A stretch of DNA of 64,000 nucleotides, taken from assembly GCA_963755825.1 (NCBI GenBank), contig CAVWLA010000001.1, positions 310,001 to 374,000 on the forward strand. Reading direction: 5' to 3'. The notes below the pieces were generated by a model. It was given only the letters and a program-made list of their open reading frames with translations. It was not told the DNA's origin and searched no databases. The stretch comes from DATBQN01 sp963755825. Lineage in GTDB: Bacteria; Acidobacteriota; Thermoanaerobaculia; Multivoradales; UBA5704. Positions 33,805 through 64,000 of the stretch are shown piece after piece. Position numbers and translations under genes: made by a program. Each line of letters starts with the position of its first letter. The first letter of the stretch is position 1.

Positions 33805-34533
33805 ATGGGCGACCCGTCTCTGCGGCGCCGCGCGGCGGCCGAGTGCGCCGGCACCTTTGTGCTGGTGACCGGCGGCTGCGGCGCGATCCTCGTTGACCGG
33901 GCGAGCGGCGCCCTCGGCCATGTCGGTGTCGCGGCGAGCTTCGGGCTCGTCATCATGGTGATGATCGCGGCGCTCGGCCATCTCTCGGGCGCCCACCTCA
34001 ACCCCGCGGTGACCGTCGCCTTCGCGCTGATCCGGCACTTTCCGTGGCTCGAGGTGCCCTGGTACGTCGGCGGTCAGCTCGCCGGGGCGGTCGGCGGCGC
34101 TGCCGTCCTCCGCGCGCTCTTCGGGGCCGGCCACGGCCTCGGCGCCACGCTGCCCGCCGGCAGCGCGGCGCAGTCCTGCGGCCTCGAGATCCTGCTCTCC
34201 GCCGTGCTCATGTTCGTCATCACCGCCGTGGCGACCGACACCCGCGCCGTCGGCGAGCTGGCGGCCGTCGCGATCGGCGGCACCGTCGCCCTCGACGCCC
34301 TCTGGGGAGGCCCCATCTCCGGCGCCTCGATGAACCCCGCCCGTTCATTCGGGCCCGCCCTGGTGGCGGGCGTCTGGACCTCGCAGTGGGTCTACTGGGT
34401 CGGTCCGCTGGTGGGGACCTGCATCGGCGCGGCGCTCTATCAGCTACTACGCGCCGAGCCCGCTCCGCGGGAGCAGCCGCCGTCGTCAGACGCGGTCTCT
34501 CCCCAGCGCGGGTCCGTTCATCCGGTGCGGTGA
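33805..34533 (+). CDS. Aquaporin/glycerol-facilitator family channel (AqpS-like)
   Basis: 242 aa with six hydrophobic segments and both half-helix motifs: HLNPAVTVAFAL (about 64-75) and SMNPARSFGPALV (about 175-187). It follows arsR-arsC by 11 bp. In Sinorhizobium an AqpS channel replaces ArsB/Acr3 and lets arsenite made by ArsC diffuse out; the same logic is likely here because no ArsB or Acr3 pump is present (inference). A polar tail of about 25 residues ends the protein. Confidence 0.88.
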   Translation: MGDPSLRRRAAAECAGTFVLVTGGCGAILVDRASGALGHVGVAASFGLVIMVMIAALGHLSGAHLNPAVTVAFALIRHFPWLEVPWYVGGQLAGAVGGAAVLRALFGAGHGLGATLPAGSAAQSCGLEILLSAVLMFVITAVATDTRAVGELAAVAIGGTVALDALWGGPISGASMNPARSFGPALVAGVWTSQWVYWVGPLVGTCIGAALYQLLRAEPAPREQPPSSDAVSPQRGSVHPVR

Positions 34534-34603
34534 GCCGCGGAGCGAGCCACCTCGCCGGCCGGCGCAGTCGCAGGTTTCACTCCCCCTAGCCCCTGCCGAC
34601 GTC

Positions 34604-35500
34604 CTAACCTGGCTTCCTCGCCCGCACGAAGGCGCTCGCGAAGCGGCCTTCAATCTCGGGCGCCGCCGCCGCGGCGTCGATCCCGTCCGCGGCGAGAAAC
34701 GCCGCCGCGTCCGCGGCGCGGTAGACGCGGGTCGGCTCGATCGTGATGTCCTCGAAGCCGACCTCGGCGAGCAGGCGCCGGAAATCGGACTCCTCGAGGG
34801 CGCCGGCGACGCAGCCGATCCACAGCTCGACGCTGCGGCGGACCGCCGCCGGCACCGGGCCGCGCACGACGATGTCCGAGACGGCGAAGCGGCCGCCCGG
34901 CTTGAGGACGCGGAAGGCCTCCTCCAGCACGCGCCGCTTGTCGGCGGAGAGGTTGATGACGCAGTTCGAGATGACGACGTCGACGGCGCCCGCGGGGAGC
35001 GGGATGCTCTCGATCGTGCCCCGCAGGAACTCGACGTTTTCGACGCCGGCGCGCCGCTGGTTCTCGCGCGCCAGGGCGAGCATGTCGTCCGTCATGTCGA
35101 GGCCGTACGCCTTGCCGATCGGGCCGACGCGGCGCGCCGAGAGCAGCACGTCGATGCCGCCGCCCGATCCGAGGTCGAGGACGATCTCGCCGGGATGGAG
35201 ATCGATGAGCGCCGTCGGGTTGCCGCAGCCGAGCGAGGCCGCGAGCGCCTGCGGCGGCAGCGCCGCCGCCTCCTCCGCGCCGTAGAGGCCCGAGCTGATC
35301 GGATCGGCGCATCCGCACCCGCAGGACGTCTCGCCGCTCGCGGGACCGCAGCCGCAGGACGCCGCCTCGCCGCCGGCGGCGACCCCGCGCGCCGCGGCGC
35401 CGTAACGCTCGCGGACGGCGCTGCGCAGCGCCTCGGCGGCGTCCGCGGGGGCGGGGAATGCATCGGATCGCTCGGTAGTGGGGGAGGTCTCTGCGGGCAT
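34604..35500 (-). CDS. arsM: Arsenite S-adenosylmethionine methyltransferase
   Basis: 298 aa. SAM motif VLDLGSGGGIDVLLSARRVGP (about 107-127), then GLDMTDDML. The catalytic cysteines of the ArsM family map to Cys180 (VISNCVINLS) and Cys230 (WIGCVAG), with further candidates at Cys92 (SLGCGNPT) and in the N-terminal CGCGPASGETSCGCGC run (49-64). It methylates As(III) to volatile or less retained species. It converges with the aquaporin gene. An inverted repeat 32 bp upstream matches one before the neighbouring regulator. Confidence 0.92.
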   Translation of the reverse strand: MPAETSPTTERSDAFPAPADAAEALRSAVRERYGAAARGVAAGGEAASCGCGPASGETSCGCGCADPISSGLYGAEEAAALPPQALAASLGCGNPTALIDLHPGEIVLDLGSGGGIDVLLSARRVGPIGKAYGLDMTDDMLALARENQRRAGVENVEFLRGTIESIPLPAGAVDVVISNCVINLSADKRRVLEEAFRVLKPGGRFAVSDIVVRGPVPAAVRRSVELWIGCVAGALEESDFRRLLAEVGFEDITIEPTRVYRAADAAAFLAADGIDAAAAAPEIEGRFASAFVRARKPG

Positions 35501-35531
35501 CGGGTGTCTCCTTTTCGGTCTGCGGTCGATC

Positions 35532-35553
35532 GGTTGGTAATAGCAACTATCGG
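35532..35553 (-). promoter_or_regulatory. Candidate operator upstream of arsM
   Basis: On the plus strand ggttggtaatagcaactatc followed by gg. GTTGG-TAATA-GCAAC is an inverted repeat with a 5-bp spacer and one mismatch. Its right half gcaactatcgg is identical to that of the site before the MarR gene at 36104-36125. Confidence 0.6.
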
Positions 35554-35581
35554 GGCCAGAGCTCGGCAGTCGTTTCCCGAC

Positions 35582-36082
35582 TCACGCCGGCACGCGGCAG
35601 CAGCTGCCGCCGCCCGCCTCGACGCGCGCCGCCGCGGCGCGGGCGAGCCGGCGGAGAACCTCCGTCATCGCCCGCCGCACCTCGGGAGCGAACTCGGCGA
35701 GCATCGCCTCCTCCTCGGCGAGCAGCTCGCCCTCGATCCGCCGGTGGAGGGCGCGGCCCTCGGCGGTGGCGGCGAGGAGGAGAGCGCGATGGTCGCCGGG
35801 GTGCTCGGCGCGCGCGACGTAGCCCTTCCGCTCGAGCGCGTCGACCACCCGGCTCGCCGTCGACTTGTCGAGGTAGAGGAGGGCCGCGAGGTCGTTGAGC
35901 GTCATCTCCCCCCGCCGCACCAGGTTCTCCAGCGCGTAGCACTGGCTGACCGAGATGTCGTGGCAGCAGATGCGGTCGCGGTCGCGGAACTGGTAGACCC
36001 GCACGAGGTCGGAGAGGGCGTCGTAGAACGCCCGCACGCCGTGCTGGGCGTCGAGGTCGGCGGGGGCGGTCGATCGGGCCAT
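35582..36082 (-). CDS. MarR-family regulator with Cys-rich sensor candidates, adjacent to arsM
   Basis: 166 aa. The winged-helix core is LVRRGEMTLNDLAALLYLDKSTASRVVDALERKGYVARAEHPGDHRALLL (about 54-103). Cysteines cluster at 39, 40 and 48 (RICCHDISVSQC) and at the C-terminus (GGGSCCRVPA, 161-162), plausible As(III) ligands. It lies 81 bp upstream of arsM on the same strand. Near-identical inverted repeats before both genes suggest it represses itself and arsM until a soft metal binds. Metal specificity is inferred from context only. Confidence 0.83.
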   Translation of the reverse strand: MARSTAPADLDAQHGVRAFYDALSDLVRVYQFRDRDRICCHDISVSQCYALENLVRRGEMTLNDLAALLYLDKSTASRVVDALERKGYVARAEHPGDHRALLLAATAEGRALHRRIEGELLAEEEAMLAEFAPEVRRAMTEVLRRLARAAAARVEAGGGSCCRVPA

Positions 36083-36103
36083 GGGGAGAGTCTCTCACCA
36101 AGA

Positions 36104-36125
36104 GGTTGCTGGTTGCAACTATCGG
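36104..36125 (-). promoter_or_regulatory. Candidate operator upstream of the MarR-family gene
   Basis: Plus-strand ggttgctggttgcaactatc followed by gg. GTTGC-TGGTT-GCAAC is a perfect 5-bp inverted repeat with a 5-bp spacer, starting 22 bp before the start codon. It matches the arsM-proximal site at 35532-35553 in 17 of 22 positions. Confidence 0.6.
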
Positions 36126-36167
36126 TCGAGTCTGCCGGAGTCGGGACGGCTTGCCGTCGGGCGGCCG

Positions 36168-36335
36168 CTAGCCCACGCGCGGCAGCCAGGTCATCACCGC
36201 GGTGATCACGGCGACGATCGCGAAGAAGCCGATGAGCACGCGCTGGGTCGTCGCGCTCATCCTCCCCTTGCGGCGCAGCGAGCTCGTCGAGAGGATGGCG
36301 GAGACCAGCAGAATGAGGGCGATGAGCGGCAGCAT
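36168..36335 (-). CDS. Small membrane protein, 55 aa
   Basis: Reads MLPLIALILLVSAILSTSS, then basic RRKGRMSATTQR, then a second hydrophobic segment VLIGFFAIVAVITAVMTWLP, ending RVG. GAGGAGG lies directly upstream at ideal spacing, which with the two-helix hairpin pattern argues for a real gene. The family is unknown. It is downstream of the debranching-enzyme gene on the same strand (51 bp gap), so may be co-transcribed. Confidence 0.65.
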   Translation of the reverse strand: MLPLIALILLVSAILSTSSLRRKGRMSATTQRVLIGFFAIVAVITAVMTWLPRVG

Positions 36336-36386
36336 GAGTTCCTCCTCGGCTCGTTACGCAGACGGATGCGAGAGGTTACGCTCCGC

Positions 36387-38423
36387 TCACAGCCCGCCGC
36401 GGAACGGCCGCTGCGGTCCGCTCGGTAGCGCGGGGTCGGCGGGCAGGCCCATGCGGAGGTCTTCGACGGCGGCGCGGAGGAGCTCGGCGACGCTCCAGGC
36501 CTGGGCGATGGCGCCGCGGGGGGCGTGGGGGGCGTCGCCGTCGAAGATCTCGGAGACGGTGCCGACACCCGCCTCCTCCAGGTGGGGCGCGAAGGCGGCG
36601 AGGAGATCGCGGCCCTGGCGGCGGCCGGCCTCGCCGCGCAGGCGGACGAGGGCGGTCAGGTAGGGGCCGAGGAGCCAGGGCCAGACCGTCCCCTGATGGT
36701 AGGCGGCGTCGCGCTCGGCGGCGGTCCCCTCGCAGCGGCCTACGTAGCGCGGGTCGTCGGCGGCCAGGGAGCGCAGGCCGCGCGGCGTCAGCAGGCGCGA
36801 CTCGACGGTGCGGAGGACGGCGTCGGCGCGCTCGCCGCCGACCAGCGGGAAGGGGAGCGAGAGGGCGAAGATCTGGTTGGGGCGCAGGCTCGCGTCCCGC
36901 TCGGCGCCGTCGACGCAGTCGTAGAGATACCCCGCCTCGGGGTTCCAGAAGACCTCGCCGAAGCGCTGGCGGGCGGCGCGGGCGCGGCGCCGGAGGGTGC
37001 CCGACTCGCGGCTCCGCCCCGCCCGCGAGACGAGCTGGGCGAGGATCCACAGGGCGTTCGCCCACAGCGCCTCGACCTCGACCGGCTTGCCGATGCGCGG
37101 CGTCACCACCTCGTCGCCGACCCGCGCGTCCATCCAGGTGAGCTGCATGCCCGGCTCGCCGCCGGCGAGGAGGCCGTCGGACTCGGCGCGGATGCCGTGC
37201 CGGGTGCCGCGGTCGTGCCAGGCGAGGATCTCCTCGAGCACAGGGGTGAGCTCCTGGCGGACGATGGTCTCGTCGCCGCTCGCCTGCAGGTAGCGCCAGA
37301 CGGCGACGAAGAACCACAGCGTGGCGTCGATGGTGTTGTATTCCGGCGCCTCGCCGCGGTCGGGGAAGCGGTTGGGCAGCATGCCCTGGGAGACGGCGCG
37401 TGCGAAGGCGCGCAGGATGCTCCGCGCCTCGTCGAAGCGGCGGGTCACCAGGCAGAGGCCGGGGAGCGAGATCATGGTGTCGCGTCCCCAGTCGGAGAAC
37501 CAGTGGTAGCCGGCGATCACCGTGCGCAGGTCCTCGCCGCGGCGGACGACGAAGGGATCGGCGGCGCGGCAGAGGGCGCGGCAGAGCGGATCGGGGTTGG
37601 CGAAGGCGGCGAGCACCGCCTCGCGCCGCCGGCGCTCGACGGCGAGGAGGTCGAAGGCGTTCCAGCCCGCCGGATCGGCGGTCGAGGCGATCACCCCCAG
37701 GCGGGCTCCCGGCGCCAGCTCGACCGCCAGCACGCCCGGCGTGAAGAGGTCCTCGCGGAACTCCAGGCCGCGCTCCCGCTCGCGCTCGTACTCGAAGTCG
37801 CGGTACCAGTCGGGTGCGGCCCGCCAGACGCCGCCGGGCAGGCGGACGAAGACCGGCGGCACGCCGTCGTAGGAGCGGTAGGCAAGGGTGCCGCGGGAGA
37901 AGGCGGCGTCGCGGTGGACGTAGCTGTTGGCGTGGCCGACGGCGTGGTAGTCGCGGCCGGCGAAGAACGGCCGCAGCTCGAGGACGAAGGGCCCCGGCGC
38001 CGCCAGCACCTCGTAGAGGACGAGGGTGGTGTTCTCGCCGTTGACGGTGGCGACCGTCTTGCGCAGGCGGATGCCGTCGACGGCGTACTCGAAGCTGGGG
38101 AAGAGGCCGCGGCGGAAACGCTCGAGGCGCTCGAAGCCGCGCGGATGGATGACGCCGGGATACTGATTGGCGGCGAGCTCGCTGCGGGTGTCGCCGGCGA
38201 CCACGGTCTCCTCCAGGCGGGAGAGCAGCACCATGCGGCCGACCGGCGGATGGGTCGCCGCCACCAGCAGCCCGTGGTAGCGGCGGGTGTGCGCGCCGGC
38301 GACGGTCGAGCTCGCCCAGCCGCCGAGACCGTTGGTCTCCAGCCACTCGTGCCGGCTGGCGCGCGCGAAATCGCCGCAGACATCCCGCTCGAGCACCCAC
38401 TCGAGGTCGCCTGGCCCATCCAT
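36387..38423 (-). CDS. Amylo-alpha-1,6-glucosidase / glycogen debranching enzyme
   Basis: 678 aa from ATG 38423, preceded by GGGGAGG at 7 nt; a GTG two codons earlier would abut that site. The N-terminal domain shows WLETNGLGGWASSTVAGAHTRRYHGLLVAA, typical of bacterial GDE proteins. The C-terminal (alpha/alpha)6 domain (about 290-660) includes VIAGYHWFSDWGRDTMISLPGLCL, RFPDRGEAPEYNTIDATLWFF, PRIGKPVEVEALWANAL and YHQGTVWPWLLGPYL with the expected acidic residues. It hydrolyses alpha-1,6 branches of glycogen-like glucans in the cytosol. Neighbours are a glycosyltransferase and a PIG-L-like protein on the same strand. Confidence 0.92.
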   Translation of the reverse strand: MDGPGDLEWVLERDVCGDFARASRHEWLETNGLGGWASSTVAGAHTRRYHGLLVAATHPPVGRMVLLSRLEETVVAGDTRSELAANQYPGVIHPRGFERLERFRRGLFPSFEYAVDGIRLRKTVATVNGENTTLVLYEVLAAPGPFVLELRPFFAGRDYHAVGHANSYVHRDAAFSRGTLAYRSYDGVPPVFVRLPGGVWRAAPDWYRDFEYERERERGLEFREDLFTPGVLAVELAPGARLGVIASTADPAGWNAFDLLAVERRRREAVLAAFANPDPLCRALCRAADPFVVRRGEDLRTVIAGYHWFSDWGRDTMISLPGLCLVTRRFDEARSILRAFARAVSQGMLPNRFPDRGEAPEYNTIDATLWFFVAVWRYLQASGDETIVRQELTPVLEEILAWHDRGTRHGIRAESDGLLAGGEPGMQLTWMDARVGDEVVTPRIGKPVEVEALWANALWILAQLVSRAGRSRESGTLRRRARAARQRFGEVFWNPEAGYLYDCVDGAERDASLRPNQIFALSLPFPLVGGERADAVLRTVESRLLTPRGLRSLAADDPRYVGRCEGTAAERDAAYHQGTVWPWLLGPYLTALVRLRGEAGRRQGRDLLAAFAPHLEEAGVGTVSEIFDGDAPHAPRGAIAQAWSVAELLRAAVEDLRMGLPADPALPSGPQRPFRGGL

Positions 38424-38555
38424 CCTCACACCTCCCCGGCACCGCGTCCGCCGCAGTGGCTGCGGCGGCGCGCCCTTAAGAATATGGCGGGTCGAGGGTC
38501 GGCGCGCGGCGCGACGGGCGATGTCACCGCGCCGCCGCCCGCGGCAGGCGCGGCG

Positions 38556-39824
38556 TCAGCCGAGCCCGCGGAGCCGGCGGTAGAGGCGGCGGATGGCCGG
38601 ATTGGCGACCAGCCGCTCCCGCCAGCGCCAGGTGGCGGTGCCGCGCAGCTCGGCGAGGGCGGCGCGCAGGCCCGCCGCCTCGTCGGCGGCGCGGCGGAGG
38701 GCGGCGTCGTGCTCGGCCTCGCGCTCCGCCTGCCGCGCGGCGGCGGCGGCGGTCTCGGCGGCGAGCGCATGGAGCCGCCGCCACAGCTCGTCGCGGTCGA
38801 TCAGCAGGCGGCCGCGCTCCTTGGTGAAGGGGTTCAACCAGGCGAGGTAGTCGGCGGCGGCGCGGCTCTCCGCCGCGGCCGCCGCCGGCGAGCGGTCGAC
38901 CGGCTCGGCGAGCGCCTCGGCGTAGACGGCGAGCAGCCGGTCGACGGCGTCGTCGAGCGGCGCGTGGCGCCGCACCCACGCCGAGACCGCCGCCGCGTCG
39001 GCCGCGTCGTAGCGGTCGATCGCACAACCCACGGTCGCCGCGTCGAGCGGCGCGGTGAGGGCGCGGAGGCCGAAGTTGAGCGGCCGCAGGCGGTCGAGGT
39101 CGCCGGCGGTGACCAGCGGCCCGCAGCCGGCGCTGTCACAGAGGACGACTGCCGCCCCCACCGCCATCGCCTCGAGCGCGGCGCGGCCCTTGGCGAAGAC
39201 GAGGTCGTAGGCGGGGAGCCGCTCCTCCGGCCGCAGGGCGGGAGCGCCGGAGCCGAGGCCGGCGGCGTCGAGGGCGATGCCGCGCGCGGCGCAGGCGGCG
39301 CGGAGAGCGGGGAGAAAGCTCGTCTCGGCGGCCTCGTTGCCGAAGGCGAGCGCCCGCAGCGGCCGCGGCGGCAGCGGTCCGCGCGGGTGGAAGCGCGCCA
39401 GGTCGACGAAGTTGTGGACGGTCGCGATGCGCTCCGGCGGCACCCCGGCCGCCGCCAGCCGGTCGCCCGTCGCGGTGTCGACGGCGACGTAGCGGCGGAT
39501 GCGCGGGAAGCGCGGCGGCTCCTCCTCCCACGGCGCCCAGCCGTGGCAGACGAAGACGCACGGCGCGGCGGGGAAGCGGAGGAGCGCCGTCATCGTCTCC
39601 AGATGGTGCTGGCCGTGGATGAGGTCCGGCGGCTCGCCCACGCGGTCGAGATCGTCGACGACGGCGACGCCGGTGGCGGCGAGCTCCGCCGCGACCTCGC
39701 CGAGGATCGGGCTCCAGACGACCGGCCGCCAGCCGCGCGCGCGGAGGGCGCCGGCGACCTCCGCGGCGTAGAGCTCGGAGCCGGTGCGGTGGGCGAGCGA
39801 GGTGTTGGTGAGGAGGACCCTCAA
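38556..39824 (-). CDS. Glycosyltransferase, GT4-like
   Basis: 422 aa. The N-terminal Rossmann half starts MRVLLTNTSLAHRTGSELYAAEVAGALRARGW and contains DLIHGQHHLETM. The donor half has AFGNEAAETSFLPAL, VFAKGRAALEAMAVGAAVVLCD (the GT4 E-x7-E-like region, degenerate) and a C-terminal coiled coil of about 70 Ala/Arg/Glu residues. Its substrate is unknown. Its start overlaps the stop of the upstream PIG-L-like gene (ATGA), so the pair is coupled and may decorate or build a cell-surface glycan. Confidence 0.78.
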   Translation of the reverse strand: MRVLLTNTSLAHRTGSELYAAEVAGALRARGWRPVVWSPILGEVAAELAATGVAVVDDLDRVGEPPDLIHGQHHLETMTALLRFPAAPCVFVCHGWAPWEEEPPRFPRIRRYVAVDTATGDRLAAAGVPPERIATVHNFVDLARFHPRGPLPPRPLRALAFGNEAAETSFLPALRAACAARGIALDAAGLGSGAPALRPEERLPAYDLVFAKGRAALEAMAVGAAVVLCDSAGCGPLVTAGDLDRLRPLNFGLRALTAPLDAATVGCAIDRYDAADAAAVSAWVRRHAPLDDAVDRLLAVYAEALAEPVDRSPAAAAAESRAAADYLAWLNPFTKERGRLLIDRDELWRRLHALAAETAAAAARQAEREAEHDAALRRAADEAAGLRAALAELRGTATWRWRERLVANPAIRRLYRRLRGLG

Positions 39825-40711
39825 GCGCGGCCGCCGCTGGCGAAGGCGGCGAGATGCGCCGCGGCCGGCGCCATGTGGCGACGGAAGCGGAGCACCTCGG
39901 GGTAGCTCCCCGCCGCCACCCGCCGCTCGCCCCAGCGCTCGTAGGCGGGAGGGTCGGGGTGCTGCGCCGCGAGATCGAAGCCGCGGCGGGCCGGCCGCAG
40001 GTGCTCGACGCGGAAGGCCTCCGGCCCGTATCGGGCGAGCGTCGCCTCGACCTCGGACTTGAGCCCGGCGTAGCGGCCGGCCGCCGCGAGCTTGCGGGCG
40101 AGGGTCGAATCGTCGAGCACCAGGCGGCGATCGGCCGACGGCGGCCGTCCGGGCATCGCGCCGGCTGACGGTACTGGCGGCCGTTCAGATATCGCGCCGG
40201 CCTCCGCCAGCGCCCTCTCAGATATCGCGCCGGCTCTCGCCGTCTGCTCGGGCGCCGCGTCGAGCGGGAACTCGAGGCTCTCGATGGCGCCACCGCCCTC
40301 CGCCGCGAGGCGGGCGAGCGCCGCGTTGATGAGCAGCCGGCAGAGGTCGTGGCCCGGGTTGAAGCCCTCCGCCGCGTCGCCGGCGACGGTGGCGACCTGC
40401 GCCGCGCGGAGCGCCGCGGCGAGCGCGCGCGCCATCTCCTCGAGCCGCTCGTAGCGGCCGGCGAGGAGGGTCTCGTAGAGCTCGCGGTCCGTCCACGGTC
40501 CGTAGATCGGCCCCGGCGCCGCGCCGAGCTCGGTCAGCAGCTCGCTCATGGCGCCGAGGCGCGAGCTCGCCGCCGAGCCCGAGCCGTCGGTCAGCACGCA
40601 GACCAGCGGCCGCTCGCGGGCGGTCCAGCCGTAGACGCGCAGCTCGTGGCCGGGATGGGCGACGACGAGGGCGGCTCGCGGCACCGATGGGCTGACAGGC
40701 GGGCTCTGCAT
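39821..40711 (-). CDS. PIG-L-like deacetylase-fold protein with altered metal motif
   Basis: 296 aa. It opens with ALVVAHPGHELRVYGW, which matches the start of PIG-L/LmbE proteins, but the AHPDDE zinc motif reads AHPGHE, so catalytic activity is doubtful. VLTDGSGSAASSRL then FNPGHDLCRLLINAAL resemble later family blocks. An Ala/Gly/Pro-rich insert (about 160-195) contains duplicated AGAISER units. It is coupled to the following glycosyltransferase by an ATGA overlap. Could be a glycan-modifying enzyme or a pseudoenzyme. Confidence 0.6.
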   Translation of the reverse strand: MQSPPVSPSVPRAALVVAHPGHELRVYGWTARERPLVCVLTDGSGSAASSRLGAMSELLTELGAAPGPIYGPWTDRELYETLLAGRYERLEEMARALAAALRAAQVATVAGDAAEGFNPGHDLCRLLINAALARLAAEGGGAIESLEFPLDAAPEQTARAGAISERALAEAGAISERPPVPSAGAMPGRPPSADRRLVLDDSTLARKLAAAGRYAGLKSEVEATLARYGPEAFRVEHLRPARRGFDLAAQHPDPPAYERWGERRVAAGSYPEVLRFRRHMAPAAAHLAAFASGGRA

Positions 40712-41024
40712 GCGGTTTCGGAGACCCCGAAGCCTATGCGGATGCGGCGGCGATCACAACCGGCGCGAGGCCCGCGCCGGGGCGCCCCCTGTCACGTTTG
40801 CCCCCCCTCGGGCACATTGCTTTTGGCAAGGCAAATGCGGGAAGTCGCTCTTGCTAAATAGAAGACCACTCGTGACTTGACGGCTTTCCGCCGAGGCGGG
40901 ACGCAGCGGGGCGGCGGTTCCGTTGGGGCTCCCGGCCGGCGTGTGAGGTAGGTCGCGAGCGCGGGCGCCGGTCGACCGCGCCGGCTCTCTCGGTCACCGT
41001 TCGTCCGCCCTTCCGAGGTTGCAG
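40712..41024. other. Promoter region between the PIG-L-like gene and the giant NRPS/PKS gene
   Basis: 313 bp shared by divergent genes. It contains the lowest-GC stretch of the area (40,815-40,870) with tggcaaggcaaatgcgg at 40824-40840, a partial match to a sigma-54 -24/-12 element (GG-N10-GC). I see no clear sigma-70 pair and no gene. The NRPS start has only a weak ccgaggttgcag upstream. Confidence 0.45.
40824..40839 (+). promoter_or_regulatory. Possible sigma-54-type promoter element for the NRPS/PKS gene
   Basis: TGGCAaggcaaaTGCg keeps the GG-N10-GC spacing and TGGCA, but the -12 box is imperfect (aTGC rather than TTGC). It is 185 bp before the start codon. Weak evidence from one sequence. 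Confidence 0.25.

Positions 41025-64000
<22,976 letters not shown>

Overview
This window is very GC-rich DNA from a diderm bacterium. Lipoprotein and Sec signals, MCE/Mla lipid transport and HlyD-type adaptors all imply an outer membrane. The composition, the dnaB-alr pair, the GC-rich secondary-metabolite locus and the intergenic repeats would suit an Acidobacteriota (Thermoanaerobaculia-like) or Myxococcota genome. That placement is inference; no rRNA or marker gene proves it.

Layout. 1-1820 (minus): 5' part of a SIR2-STAND (NB-ARC-like) gene, probably anti-phage, followed by about 800 bp packed with inverted repeats. 2.6-4.8 kb: quinone-reductase-like enzyme and a secreted protein. 4.9-13.9 kb: housekeeping block with dnaB, alr, an MCE lipid transporter (MlaE-, MlaF- and MlaD-like, the last with a strand-rich C-terminal extension), a GlsB-type membrane protein, a GerMN protein, thyA, folA and lemA. 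14.0-19.2 kb: a tightly overlapping operon of three HlyD-like adaptors plus one MacB/FtsX-type permease, with no ATPase. 19.2-21.9 kb: an integral-membrane glycosyltransferase and a secreted metallo-beta-lactamase-fold enzyme. 22.0-28.1 kb (minus): a secreted protein, a frameshifted Rhs polymorphic toxin and an Imm40-like immunity gene, linked by 4-bp overlaps. The toxin tip and immunity gene are visibly richer in AT than the rest.

28.4-31.7 kb: a MarR regulator and an Old Yellow Enzyme with matching operator-like palindromes, then a lysine/ornithine N-monooxygenase. 31.9-36.1 kb: a secreted unknown, then an arsenic locus (arsR-arsC fusion, aqpS-like channel, arsM, Cys-rich MarR regulator). 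The last two carry near-identical operator candidates. 36.2-40.7 kb (minus): a 55-aa membrane protein, a glycogen-debranching enzyme, a glycosyltransferase and a PIG-L-like protein.

41,025-64,000: one uninterrupted plus-strand reading frame of at least 7,658 codons that runs off the window. It is a giant lipo-initiated NRPS/PKS: FAAL-ACP, C-A-T, C-T (no A domain), C-A-T, C-A-T, KS-degenerate AT-degenerate KR-ACP, C-A-T, C-A(start). The loss of the AT catalytic Ser, the degenerate KR and the A-less module make this the most unusual system here. Its terminal module and release domain lie beyond the right edge.
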